14,767 nt of DNA, taken from contig JAKORQ010000123.1 in assembly GCA_029777755.1 (NCBI GenBank), positions 1-14,767 on the forward strand, in the 5' to 3' direction. The stretch comes from Planctomycetota bacterium (GTDB lineage Bacteria > Planctomycetota > Phycisphaerae > Tepidisphaerales > Tepidisphaeraceae). The notes under the pieces were generated by a model. That model ran no database searches, had not been told where the DNA came from, and saw nothing but the letters and a program-made list of their open reading frames with translations. A program made the translations under genes and the position numbers. Positions 1 to 7,091 of the stretch are shown piece after piece (the stretch's first letter is position 1; each line of letters begins with the position of its first letter).

Positions 1-1
1 C

Positions 2-568
2 TGCCTGCTTCTGCTGAAGACACGCATACTGGCTCGCGATCACTTCGACATGCTGGCCCTTATCGATCGCTGGAACCGGCGACGGCAGTATGACGCGGTC
101 GTCCGCAAGGGGTATGACCCGTTCGGCTACACGCCGCGCGGCCGGGAAGAAGAGCGGGCAGTATCCTCCAATTTTGACAAGATACAGGACCTGCGGGCCC
201 AGATCAGCGAGGCGCTTGCCCATGGGCAGCTATCGGAGGCGGCCAGCCTGTACACTCAGCTTCGCGCGCTTGACCCCAACCAGACCATGTCGCGCGGCTC
301 GCAGCTTGATATAGCCAATCACTACTACGCCACACAGGACTATCAGTCGGCCGTGGATGCCTACGAGCTGTTCCTGAAAAGCTACCCGAGTGCCGACGAG
401 GCAGGCCAGGTGGCGCTTATGCAGGGGTTGGCGTACGGCCGATACCTGCATCAACCGCACAAGGCCATAGAAAAGCTGGAAGAGGCACTGCAGCTTCTGC
501 ACTTCAGCCGCGAGCAGGATCTGGCCCGTGCGGAACTGGAGCGCCTCATGCGCACCAGCCAGCAGTAG
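2..568 (+). CDS. Membrane-anchored TPR protein, 3' end only; possibly the tail of a rhomboid-family protease
   Basis: The reading frame is open to the left edge, so this is a C-terminal fragment of 188 visible residues; the ATG at 50 is probably internal. The first visible residues (CLLLLKTRIL) look like the end of a transmembrane helix. A basic segment (DRWNRRRQYDAVVRKGYDPFG) follows, and then an alpha-helical region from about residue 65 onward. That region has TPR-like features: A/Y/L-rich helix pairs such as GQLSEAASLYTQLRALDP, and a pair that includes the stretch DYQSAVDAYELFLKSYPSADEA. A last leucine-rich helix ends the protein. The TM end, basic linker and helical tail recall the C-termini of planctomycete rhomboid-like proteases, but no catalytic Ser or His lies in the window, so that identity is a guess. 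The TPR part probably binds protein partners. The gene converges on rsfS with 12 bp between stop codons and no visible terminator hairpin. Confidence 0.75.
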   Translation, partial: CLLLLKTRILARDHFDMLALIDRWNRRRQYDAVVRKGYDPFGYTPRGREEERAVSSNFDKIQDLRAQISEALAHGQLSEAASLYTQLRALDPNQTMSRGSQLDIANHYYATQDYQSAVDAYELFLKSYPSADEAGQVALMQGLAYGRYLHQPHKAIEKLEEALQLLHFSREQDLARAELERLMRTSQQ

Positions 569-580
569 CGGGGATTTCTC

Positions 581-961
581 TTATTGAGCCTTAGCCGGCG
601 CTTCCTGTTCCCAGGGGATCCTGACTGCCTCTCCCCAGAGATTCTCCAGGTCGTAATAGGCGCGCGACTCGGCGGCAAAGATGTGCAGGATCACGTCGAT
701 GAAATCCACGCAAATCCAGTTGCTGCCCTCGTAGCCGGTGGAGGAAAGCGCGGTCTGCCCGGCTGCCTCGGCCGCCTCGATACAGTCGTCGGCCACCGTC
801 CGCATCTGCCGTGGACTGGTGCCGGTGGCGATCACCAGGAAGTCCGTGATGGGAGAAAAGCTGCTCACGTCAAGCACGACGACATCCGTGCAGCGGGTGT
901 CTGCCGCAACGCGGGCAAGCTCCACGGCGAGCTTGCGGGCCACCTCGGACTTGCGGTCCAT
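581..961 (-). CDS. rsfS: Ribosomal silencing factor RsfS (Iojap family)
   Basis: This is a 126-residue protein, close to the usual 105-130 for the family. Visible signatures are the core DVVVLDVSSFSPITDFLVIATGTSPRQ near residues 25-52, then SSTGYEGSNWICVDF near 73-88, and the end of the domain IFAAESRAYYDLENLWGEA near 94-112. Family knowledge: RsfS binds ribosomal protein L14 (uL14) on the 50S subunit and blocks subunit joining, which lowers translation in starvation or stationary phase. ATG at 961 is the only ATG/GTG/TTG start in this frame: the frame runs upstream to an in-frame TGA without another standard start. No good Shine-Dalgarno sequence precedes it. In many bacteria rsfS sits beside nadD; here it stands alone, divergent from the dCMP deaminase and convergent with the TPR gene. 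Confidence 0.95.
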   Translation of the reverse strand: MDRKSEVARKLAVELARVAADTRCTDVVVLDVSSFSPITDFLVIATGTSPRQMRTVADDCIEAAEAAGQTALSSTGYEGSNWICVDFIDVILHIFAAESRAYYDLENLWGEAVRIPWEQEAPAKAQ

Positions 962-1098
962 CTGACGCTCAGGGGATTTCTTCTCTGACTTTTCTATATC
1001 GCTCTCCTTGGCAATATCCGCCTCAAGAATACCTGCTATCTCCAGACTGGCAATTGTCGCTCAAGTCACATCAGGGATCGGAGCTAACCCTCCAATTA

Positions 1099-1128
1099 TT
1101 GGCATGGATCGGCCGCTCCGGTTAAAAA
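1099..1128 (+). promoter_or_regulatory. Candidate sigma-70 promoter for dCMP deaminase
   Basis: A TTGGCA box at 1099-1104 is followed, after 18 bp, by TAAAAA at 1123-1128 (4 of 6 matches to TATAAT). The predicted start near 1135 leaves a 25-nt leader containing the AAGGA ribosome site at 1145-1149. It lies in the 198-bp divergent gap between rsfS and the deaminase, which holds no other feature I can support. Confidence 0.35.
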
Positions 1129-1159
1129 CGCGGGATCATCACTCAAGGAATGGCCGAGA

Positions 1160-1696
1160 ATGTCTACCGTAGCCCAGAACAAGCGAGTTACCGCTGACCA
1201 GTATTACCTGAACATTGCCCGGGAGGTGGCCGGGAGAGCCACCTGCCTGCGGAGGAAGTTTGGTGCGGTGATCGTGAAAGCCAAGCAGATCGTCTCAACC
1301 GGGTACAACGGTGCCCCGCGCGGGACGGTTAATTGCTCCGACGTGGGGTTTTGCCTGCGAAATGAGCTGGGCGCGAAGAAGGGTGAGCATTACGAGTGGT
1401 GCCGCTCGGTGCATGGTGAGGCGAATGCCATCATCCATGCTTCACGTTTTGACACCATCGGCTCTACGCTCTACCTCGTCGGGTTGGACGCAGTGACGGG
1501 CGAGATCGTTCGGGATGCTGAGCCTTGCCGCATGTGCAAGCGGATGATCATCAACGCCGGCATCGAGGAAGTGGTGGTGCAGTCGGGGCAGGATGAGATT
1601 GCCCGCTTCAAAGTGTCGGACTGGATCGACAACAATCTCGGCGAGTACGAACTGGTGGATGGAAAGATGCGGCCGGTCCGGCCGGATGGGTATTAG
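1160..1696 (+). CDS. Deoxycytidylate (dCMP) deaminase, ComEB type
   Basis: This 178-residue protein has the zinc-dependent cytidine/dCMP deaminase fold. The catalytic site is visible as HGEANAI (His85, Glu87 as proton shuttle) and PCRMCKR (Cys123, Cys126 as zinc ligands). The dCMP-deaminase-specific N-terminal part is also present: YYLNIAREVAGRATCLRRKFGAVIV and the nucleotide-binding stretch STGYNGAPRG (about 46-55). Extra Cys/His residues at 29, 59, 65, 77 and 81 resemble the second zinc site of the phage/ComEB-type enzymes. It converts dCMP to dUMP, the precursor for thymidylate synthase. The start is supported by AAGGA at 1145-1149. It is followed after 27 bp by D-lyxose isomerase on the same strand, so the two are probably co-transcribed, although their pathways are unrelated. 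Confidence 0.93.
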   Translation: MSTVAQNKRVTADQYYLNIAREVAGRATCLRRKFGAVIVKAKQIVSTGYNGAPRGTVNCSDVGFCLRNELGAKKGEHYEWCRSVHGEANAIIHASRFDTIGSTLYLVGLDAVTGEIVRDAEPCRMCKRMIINAGIEEVVVQSGQDEIARFKVSDWIDNNLGEYELVDGKMRPVRPDGY

Positions 1697-1723
1697 GCCG
1701 ATGTGCCCCCGTAAGGAGATCCA

Positions 1724-2398
1724 ATGAAGCGCTCGGAGATAAACGCCCTGATAGTGGCTGCAAAGCAGTTCATGGCGGAGTATCGGTTTGCCCTGCCGGC
1801 ATTTGCATATTGGACACCCCAGCAGTGGAGCGAGAAGGATAGTGACTGCAGCGAGATCGTGCGGGCGCAACTGGGCTGGGATATCACCGACTTCGGCAGC
1901 GGCGATTTCGCCCGCCGCGGCCTGCTGCTGTTCACCATCCGCAATGGTCTCCTCGGGCAGGGCGGCAAGACATACGCGGAAAAGATCATGATTGTCCGCG
2001 AGAACCAGGAGACTCCCACCCATTTCCACTTCCAGAAGATGGAGGACATCATCAATCGCGGCGGCGGCGAACTGGTGATCCAGCTCTGGAACTCAGACGA
2101 GCGCGAAGACTTGGCCGATAGTGACGTGCGCGTCAGCGTTGATGGCGTAGTGAAAGTCCTGCCGGCGGGCGGGAAGGTTTCACTGAAGCCCGGGGAATCG
2201 ATTACGCTGCCGCCGGGGCTGTATCATCGTTTCTGGGCGGAGGGCGGCACGACGCTGGTGGGGGAGGTCAGCAAGGTAAATGATGACCGCGTCGACAACC
2301 GATTCCATGAGACGCTGCCGCGCTTCCCGGGGATCCAGGAGGACCAGCCGCCAATCCACCTGCTTGTTACCGACTACGCACGGTACTACCGGCACTGA
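1724..2398 (+). CDS. D-lyxose (D-lyxose/D-mannose) isomerase, cupin fold
   Basis: This 224-residue protein matches the length and layout of the D-lyxose ketol-isomerase family (EC 5.3.1.15, E. coli O157 Z5688 / YdaE type). The metal site is visible: THFHFQKMEDIINRGGGEL gives His100, His102 and Glu107, and LPPGLYHRFWAEGG gives His168, a typical cupin ligand set for Mn2+. Other family landmarks are LPAFAYWTPQQW near residues 24-35 and the C-terminal GEVSKVNDDRVDNRF. The reaction interconverts D-lyxose with D-xylulose, and often D-mannose with D-fructose, in the cytoplasm. A strong AAGGAG at 1713-1718 sits 5 nt before the ATG. No lyxose or mannose transporter or kinase is in the window, so the physiological substrate is open. 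Confidence 0.92.
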   Translation: MKRSEINALIVAAKQFMAEYRFALPAFAYWTPQQWSEKDSDCSEIVRAQLGWDITDFGSGDFARRGLLLFTIRNGLLGQGGKTYAEKIMIVRENQETPTHFHFQKMEDIINRGGGELVIQLWNSDEREDLADSDVRVSVDGVVKVLPAGGKVSLKPGESITLPPGLYHRFWAEGGTTLVGEVSKVNDDRVDNRFHETLPRFPGIQEDQPPIHLLVTDYARYYRH

Positions 2399-2441
2399 GG
2401 GGTTGGCGAAGTCTGACGTATCCGATCCGGGCCGTTCCGGG

Positions 2442-2447
2442 TAAACT
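2442..2447 (+). promoter_or_regulatory. Candidate -10 box (TAAACT) directly before ruvX
   Basis: TAAACT matches TATAAT at 4 of 6 positions and ends 6 nt before the ruvX ATG at 2454. This would place +1 on the start codon. There is no Shine-Dalgarno sequence and no convincing -35 at the right spacing. It is one of several such arrangements in this window. Confidence 0.3.
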
Positions 2448-2453
2448 TCAGTC

Positions 2454-2900
2454 ATGCGCACGCTGGCTATTGATCTGGGTACTCGTCGGGTCGGCCTCGC
2501 GTTAAGCGACGCAGGGGGACGATTTGCCACACCGCTTGAGGTACTGGAGGTCAGCTCACAGGAGCATGCTCTCGATCCGATCGTGCAGCTCGTGAAGAAG
2601 GAGGGCGTGGAGCGGGTGGTGATCGGGCTGCCGCTGAACATGGATGATGACTCCATCGGGCCGGCCGCCCGCAGCGTGATCGCATGGGGAGGCAAGCTCG
2701 CCATGAAGATTATGGTGCCCATCCTCTATGTGGATGAGCGTCTGAGCAGCTTCGAGGCCGAGCAGGGACTCATCGAGCAGAAACGTGCCGGCAAGCGATT
2801 GACCCGCGACATGAAAAAAGAGCGCCTCGATGCCCACGCGGCCGCCATCTTTCTCCAGGAGTTCCTGGATGGAAAGCTTTTGCCGGTAGACATCGGCTGA
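2454..2900 (+). CDS. ruvX: Putative pre-16S rRNA nuclease / Holliday junction resolvase-like protein RuvX (YqgF)
   Basis: This 148-residue protein has the RNase H-like YqgF fold. Conserved blocks are AIDLGTRRVGLALSD (Asp7, first catalytic acid), VVIGLPLNMDD (about 56-66), the stretch from YVDERLSSFEAEQ (Glu95) and KERLDAHAAAIFLQEFLD (Asp126). All three expected acidic residues are present, so it should be active. Family role: maturation of the 16S rRNA 5' end, previously proposed as a Holliday junction resolvase. The ATG lacks an SD but has a possible -10 box 6 nt upstream, so the mRNA may be leaderless. It follows the lyxose isomerase by 55 bp and converges on the galactosidase with only 17 bp between stops. 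Confidence 0.93.
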   Translation: MRTLAIDLGTRRVGLALSDAGGRFATPLEVLEVSSQEHALDPIVQLVKKEGVERVVIGLPLNMDDDSIGPAARSVIAWGGKLAMKIMVPILYVDERLSSFEAEQGLIEQKRAGKRLTRDMKKERLDAHAAAIFLQEFLDGKLLPVDIG

Positions 2901-2917
2901 TGCGCGATCGGCGTGAT

Positions 2918-5050
2918 TTACGCCCGTTTCAGGTGTACCACGGCCCCTGCGAAATCGCCGGGCATCTGGAGTTTGAGACTGCCTGAGTCGATCTCGGCCG
3001 CCGATCCGGAGGCCAGTAGCTCACCGTTCTTCATCCATTGGCCCTCAGGAAGCGTGATCTCAATCTCGCGCGGCGAGTGCTCGAAGGTATGCACCACCGC
3101 CAGCGCCTCGGCCTTGTCATGCGATGTTCGCAGTACGGCCTGGTAGCCGCGCGGATGGCGCATCGACACGGCCGGCGGCGAAACCCTGCGGGTTATGCCC
3201 GACCTGATGACCGGTGCGGCCTTGTGGAAGTACAGCGACATGGCGTCCTTGACGATCTTCCACTGCTCCTCGGATAGATCCGCGATCTCGCCGGAGAGGC
3301 ACATTCTCCCGAGGAACGTTGCGGCGAGGGAGTAGACCAGCCGCTTCTCATCATCACGCTTCTTGAGGACCGCCCAGATCTGGTTCTGCCGCGGCAGGAT
3401 CAGGCTGTGGAGATTGGCCGCAATGATCGGGATCTCCGGGCACTCATGGGCATCGGAGAATGAGCCCATGGCGTGGCGGGTCATCATGGATGGCTCGAGA
3501 CGATGGCCGCCGGAGGAGCAGTTCTCAATCACCAGCGAAGGCAGCCGCCGCCGCAGAATGTCGAGCATGCGGTAGTACGCCTCCACCTGCCTGCGCAGCC
3601 CTTCACCCAGCGACTCGGCGCCGTCGCAGCCGATGCCGATGGTCTCGTTGTAGTCGATCTTCACGTACCCGAAGCCGCAGCTGGAGATCAGCTCGATGAC
3701 CTTCTCCGAGAGATAGCTGACGGCGGACGGGTCGTTGAGATTCCAGAAGCGCCGCTCGCCACAGGTGATGGGGACGCCATCGCGCTTGAGCATCTTGTCG
3801 ACCAGCTTGAAGGCGGCCGAGTTCGCGCCAACCACCTCCCACTCAAACCAGATGCCCGGGATCATGCCGCGGGCGCGAATGTCATCCGCGACTGCCTTGA
3901 GCCCCTTGGGGAAGAGCTTTGGCGATGGGTTCCAATCGCCATGGCTGGTGTACCAGTTGACGTCATCTCCCTTGTACCAGCCGGCGTCGATCACGAAGTA
4001 GCGCACCAGCGTATCCTGTAGCCGGTCGGCGACGGGCAGGAGCTGCTCATGCGCGGGATTGCCCCACGAGGTGCACCACTCGTTGAAGATGATCGGGAGG
4101 TCGCGCTCCTGCTCGGGCTGCTGCTCAAGTGCCTTCTCGTGGGCACGCGTCAGGCGCTGGCAGGTCTCCTCCACCGATGCGCGGGCGCAGGTCAGGCGGG
4201 CGATGGGTGTGGTGAATGTCTGCTGCGGCGCGAGGGTCTTCGTCCAGTGGCCAAACTCCCGATCGGCCAGGCCGCCGGAAAGACACAGGAAATCATCCTT
4301 GCGCGACGCCTCCATCTGCCATGATCCCGCCCAGTAGAGTTGTGCGGCCCAGACTACGCCGACGTCCTTGTCTTCCACGCCGGCCGTCGGGAAAAACCCG
4401 CGGCAGGGCATGGTGCCGACCTGGCCGAAGCGCTCGGAGTAGATGGCGTTGCCCAGCCAAGAGCGCTCGAGCTGCAACTGCTCGATCAACTGGCTGTCCA
4501 GACGTCCCTCGAGGCTCCAGCCGGAGCGGAAGCGGTGCAGCACCAGCCGCTCGGGCGCATCGTCGGCCGCGAATGGAGTGATGTATCCCAGCGAAAAACT
4601 GGTGATCATCTCCAGCGACAGCGGGGAGCTGCTCATGTTCGTCAAGCGCGTGTAGACCTCGACCGACTCATCATCCTCGTGCCAGGTCATCACATGCTCG
4701 CAGGTGAACCCCAGCAGGCTGCGCAAGCGGGTGGCGACGATGGTTCTGCCGGTGCCGCTGGAGACTGCCTGGTTCACGTACTGCAGCGAGAATGTCGCGG
4801 GGCTGAAGCGCATGGTGCGCCCCTGGGCAAAGCCATGCGGCCCGGGCATGCCGGCGATGGCCAGGTGAATCAGGCTGTCGCCTTCCTGTGCCGGCGTCTG
4901 CGTCCCATCCAGGAACTCGCGGTGCTCTACAACCTGGTCGAGCATGTCGGCGGGGAACATCTGAAGACCAACGCGACCAGTCTTCTCGTTCTGAAGATAC
5001 CTGACGACTATGTCGCGCACGTTAAATGATGAGAGCACCTTCACCGGCAT
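2918..5050 (-). CDS. Alpha-galactosidase-type glycoside hydrolase, family GH36
   Basis: This 710-residue protein has the three-part GH36 layout: an N-terminal beta-sandwich (about 1-310), a TIM-barrel catalytic domain (about 318-610) and a small C-terminal beta domain (about 625-710). Catalytic signatures are FNEWCTSWGNP (322-332), FVIDAGWY (352-359), GDWNPSPKLFPKGL (371-384), GIWFEWE, the nucleophile motif YVKIDYNE (Asp466), the family marker CSSGGHR (511-517) and the acid/base in SFSDAHE (Asp533). No signal peptide is visible, so it acts in the cytoplasm on imported alpha-galactosides such as melibiose or raffinose. Related GH36 enzymes can instead prefer alpha-N-acetylgalactosaminides. A strong GGAAGG ribosome site (5065-5056) precedes the ATG by 5 nt. 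It lies 97 bp behind kdsA and has its own possible promoter with a palindrome, so it may be regulated separately. Confidence 0.92.
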   Translation of the reverse strand: MPVKVLSSFNVRDIVVRYLQNEKTGRVGLQMFPADMLDQVVEHREFLDGTQTPAQEGDSLIHLAIAGMPGPHGFAQGRTMRFSPATFSLQYVNQAVSSGTGRTIVATRLRSLLGFTCEHVMTWHEDDESVEVYTRLTNMSSSPLSLEMITSFSLGYITPFAADDAPERLVLHRFRSGWSLEGRLDSQLIEQLQLERSWLGNAIYSERFGQVGTMPCRGFFPTAGVEDKDVGVVWAAQLYWAGSWQMEASRKDDFLCLSGGLADREFGHWTKTLAPQQTFTTPIARLTCARASVEETCQRLTRAHEKALEQQPEQERDLPIIFNEWCTSWGNPAHEQLLPVADRLQDTLVRYFVIDAGWYKGDDVNWYTSHGDWNPSPKLFPKGLKAVADDIRARGMIPGIWFEWEVVGANSAAFKLVDKMLKRDGVPITCGERRFWNLNDPSAVSYLSEKVIELISSCGFGYVKIDYNETIGIGCDGAESLGEGLRRQVEAYYRMLDILRRRLPSLVIENCSSGGHRLEPSMMTRHAMGSFSDAHECPEIPIIAANLHSLILPRQNQIWAVLKKRDDEKRLVYSLAATFLGRMCLSGEIADLSEEQWKIVKDAMSLYFHKAAPVIRSGITRRVSPPAVSMRHPRGYQAVLRTSHDKAEALAVVHTFEHSPREIEITLPEGQWMKNGELLASGSAAEIDSGSLKLQMPGDFAGAVVHLKRA

Positions 5051-5079
5051 CGAATCTTCCTTCCCTGTGTACGTCGGCC

Positions 5080-5091
5080 ATTATCGCGATA
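5080..5091 (-). promoter_or_regulatory. Candidate -10 box overlapped by a 10-bp palindrome, upstream of the GH36 gene
   Basis: On the minus strand GATAAT (5085 to 5080) is a good -10 box. It gives a predicted start near 5073 and a short leader containing the GGAAGG ribosome site. The perfect palindrome TATCGCGATA (5082-5091) overlaps it, as expected for a repressor operator. No good -35 is visible, and ten-base palindromes occur by chance, so this is tentative. Confidence 0.3.
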
Positions 5092-5147
5092 CCAACATCA
5101 CACAAAAGAGACGAGCTCCCAGTTAAGCGCGTTTCAGGCACTTGCCA

Positions 5148-5957
5148 TCATTCCCACGACTGCCGCAGCCTCGCAAGTTCGGTGAGTTGTTCCAGCAGTT
5201 GCGGGACTTGCCGCAGCGGCAGCATGGTCGCCGCATCCGAGAGGGCTTTCGACGGCTCAGGATGGCATTCCAGGAACAGCCCATCCACCCCGGCCGCCAC
5301 TGCTGCCCGCGCCAGCATGGGGGCGTACTGCGGATTGCCCCCGGACTGATTTCCCAGCCCGGCCGGCTGCTGCGTGGAGTGGGTGATGTCAAACACCACC
5401 GGGCAGCCGGTCTGTTTCATGACCGGTATCCCCGTGAAGTCATTGACCAGCCGGTTGTAGCCGAAGAATGTGCCGCGCTCGGTGAGGAGCACCTGGTCAT
5501 TGCCGGTGGATTTCACCTTGCTGGCAGCCAGCTGCATCTCCTGTGGGCTCATGAACTGCCCCTTCTTGATGTTCACCGGCTTGCCGGTTTTTCCGCACGC
5601 CAGCAGCAGGTCGGTCTGCCGGGCAAGGAAGGCGGGAACCTGCAGTACGTCCACGTACCTGGCCACGATCTCCGGCTGGCCTGATTCATGCACATCGGTC
5701 AAGACGGGAACATTTAGCGCATCGCCGACCTTGCGCAGCAGTTCCAATCCCTCCTGCATCGATTTGCCGCGATAGCTGCTGATGCTGGAGCGATTGGCCT
5801 TGTCAAAGCTGGCCTTGAAGATGTAGGCGATCCCGAGCCTCTCGCACGCCTTCTTGAGAGTTGAGCCGACCTCGAGGCAAATCTCCTCCGACTCAATCAC
5901 GCAGGGGCCGGCGATGACAAACAGCGGCTTTGTTCCAATTCCGAATATCTTGTTCAT
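5148..5957 (-). CDS. kdsA: 3-deoxy-8-phosphooctulonate synthase (Kdo-8-P synthase), metal-dependent class
   Basis: This 269-residue protein is a clear KdsA. It condenses phosphoenolpyruvate with D-arabinose-5-phosphate to Kdo-8-phosphate in the cytoplasm, the first committed step of the LPS inner-core sugar. Visible signatures are FVIAGPCVIESEE (Cys19), YIFKASFDKANRSS, LTDVHE (His90), QVPAFLARQTDLL, KKGQFMSP, FDITHSTQQP (His193), LECHPEP (Glu230) and ALSDAATMLPL (Asp241). Cys at position 19, with His193, Glu230 and Asp241, is the ligand set of the metal-dependent class (Aquifex type); the E. coli metal-independent class has Asn in place of this Cys. The start lacks a clear SD. It lies 54 bp behind the lipid kinase on the same strand. 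Its pathway partner kdsD is about 4.6 kb away on the other strand. Confidence 0.97.
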   Translation of the reverse strand: MNKIFGIGTKPLFVIAGPCVIESEEICLEVGSTLKKACERLGIAYIFKASFDKANRSSISSYRGKSMQEGLELLRKVGDALNVPVLTDVHESGQPEIVARYVDVLQVPAFLARQTDLLLACGKTGKPVNIKKGQFMSPQEMQLAASKVKSTGNDQVLLTERGTFFGYNRLVNDFTGIPVMKQTGCPVVFDITHSTQQPAGLGNQSGGNPQYAPMLARAAVAAGVDGLFLECHPEPSKALSDAATMLPLRQVPQLLEQLTELARLRQSWE

Positions 5958-6011
5958 GTCGTAGATCTCACAAGCTGTTGGCCGTCTCGGCAGAACGTCG
6001 CCGGAGAGAAC

Positions 6012-6935
6012 CTAGCTGCCGGCAGGCACGATAAACGTCAGTTGCCTCCCCAGCAAGGAGAAGACCACCGGGGTGAACCCGCTTTCGTCGCCGTCGATCT
6101 GCACGGGCACGGGCGAGGATGAACTGATCTGCACCGTCTTTGCCCGGCGGTAGATGGCGCGCTCGCTCTCAAGCTGCTGGCCGCTGCCGCAGATCACGCC
6201 CAGCTCAAACAGTTCCTTCCAGTTGCGGCAGGGGAGGATGCAGACATCCAGTTCGCCATCATCGCTTCGCGCTGTAGGCGTGACGGAGAAGCCGGCGCCA
6301 TACTCAGGGATGTTGCCCACGAAGGCAATGGCCGGGGTGTCGCGCAGTACTTCCTCCGTGTCGACCGTGATCGTCACCGGGTCGAAGCGATAGCCGGCCA
6401 GACTGCGCACCGTGGGAAGCACGTAATCGGCATAGGTGATCGGCCCACGCCGCCTGGAGGCCAGCTCGTGCACCACCTGTGCGTCAAACCCCACACCGCC
6501 GACTGCCAGCATCGCCCTGCCATTGGCGGTGGCGATGTCGAACTTCCTCTCGCATCCAGAATGGATCGCGCGCAGCACATCAGCGGCGATGCGATTGCCT
6601 TTCCACTTGCAGCCAAGGTGGGTGGCCACCAGGTTGGCGGTTCCCAGCGGGATGGTCACGACCCGTGGCAGGGCGCCCCCGGCGTCGGCATGGCGCAGCA
6701 GGCGATCCACCACTCCCCGGAGCGTGCCATCCCCGCCGACCGCGACGACAACACCGCGCTCTGCTGGGATCCAGTCTGCCGGGAGCTGCGAGGGATGCTC
6801 CAGGTGCATCCGTGCATGTATCCCGGCGCGCTGGGCGAATTCTGTCACGCCCTGGGCAATGGATATTCCGCGCCCCATGCCGGAAATCGGGTTGCCACAG
6901 ACGAGGATGTCTTCCACCGATCGAACCAAGGTCAC
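6012..6935 (-). CDS. Diacylglycerol kinase-type lipid kinase (DagK/YegS/LCB5 family)
   Basis: This 307-residue protein has the DAGK catalytic fold. It starts with ILVCGNPISGMGRG (about 10-23), the glycine-rich nucleotide loop. The hallmark VVAVGGDGTLRGVVD (Gly67-Thr71 being GGDGT) follows, then TIPLGTANLVATHL (about 94-107) and a C-terminal beta domain with VGGVGFDAQVV and the final region QIDGDESGFTP, a typical family ending. The family phosphorylates diacylglycerol, sphingosine or other lipids with ATP, so an envelope-lipid role is likely; the exact lipid cannot be read from the sequence. The start is uncertain. GTG at 6935 gives the length above, but TTG at 6929 and GTG at 6917 are alternatives that still include the glycine-rich loop. 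It is divergent from the DUF2892-like pair and upstream of kdsA. Confidence 0.88.
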   Translation of the reverse strand: MTLVRSVEDILVCGNPISGMGRGISIAQGVTEFAQRAGIHARMHLEHPSQLPADWIPAERGVVVAVGGDGTLRGVVDRLLRHADAGGALPRVVTIPLGTANLVATHLGCKWKGNRIAADVLRAIHSGCERKFDIATANGRAMLAVGGVGFDAQVVHELASRRRGPITYADYVLPTVRSLAGYRFDPVTITVDTEEVLRDTPAIAFVGNIPEYGAGFSVTPTARSDDGELDVCILPCRNWKELFELGVICGSGQQLESERAIYRRAKTVQISSSSPVPVQIDGDESGFTPVVFSLLGRQLTFIVPAGS

Positions 6936-6938
6936 CTG

Positions 6939-6967
6939 ATTTCAGCAGTACCCTACGACAATGTAAA
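6939..6967 (-). promoter_or_regulatory. Candidate sigma-70 promoter for the lipid kinase
   Basis: On the minus strand TTTACA (6967 to 6962, 5 of 6 to TTGACA) lies 17 bp before TGAAAT (6944 to 6939, 4 of 6). The predicted +1 near 6932 falls just inside the GTG start at 6935. Either this is not the promoter used or translation starts at TTG 6929 or GTG 6917. Confidence 0.3.
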
Positions 6968-7042
6968 GGGCATCGGCGGGCGCGCCGTCCCATGCACCAG
7001 CACGCTTCTGTCGGCAGTCACATGAGGCCTGCATCCGGGCGC

Positions 7043-7059
7043 TGGCACTGCTCTTGCAT
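7043..7059 (+). promoter_or_regulatory. Sigma-54 (RpoN) -24/-12 promoter
   Basis: TGGCAC (7043-7048), 5 bp, then TTGCAT (7054-7059) matches the sigma-54 consensus TGGCAC-N5-TTGCW exactly, with the required GG-N10-GC spacing (7044-7045 and 7056-7057). The predicted start is near 7069, giving a leader of about 23 nt that contains the GGAAGGAG ribosome site of the first DUF2892-like gene. Sigma-54 promoters need an AAA+ enhancer-binding protein. Its site would be expected around 80-150 bp upstream, within the start of the lipid kinase gene. A weak inverted repeat (CTGA-TT-TCAG at 6936-6945) lies there but is too short to trust. Confidence 0.75.
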
Positions 7060-7091
7060 TCTCAACAGAGGTTCACCGGAAGGAGCCGAGG

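Noticed and set aside
2910..2924. Small hairpin GGCGT-GATTT-ACGCC between the convergent ends of ruvX and the galactosidase
   Set aside because: Only a 5-bp stem with no proper T-run; it could help termination but is within chance expectation.
4340..5029. 229-residue plus-strand ORF opposite the galactosidase gene
   Set aside because: It is antisense to a well-supported GH36 gene, has no recognisable domain and no ribosome site; long antisense ORFs are expected at this GC content.
6936..6945. CTGA-TT-TCAG inverted repeat about 128 bp upstream of the predicted sigma-54 start, as an enhancer site
   Set aside because: Arms of 4 bp are too short, and the sequence overlaps a candidate promoter of the lipid kinase.
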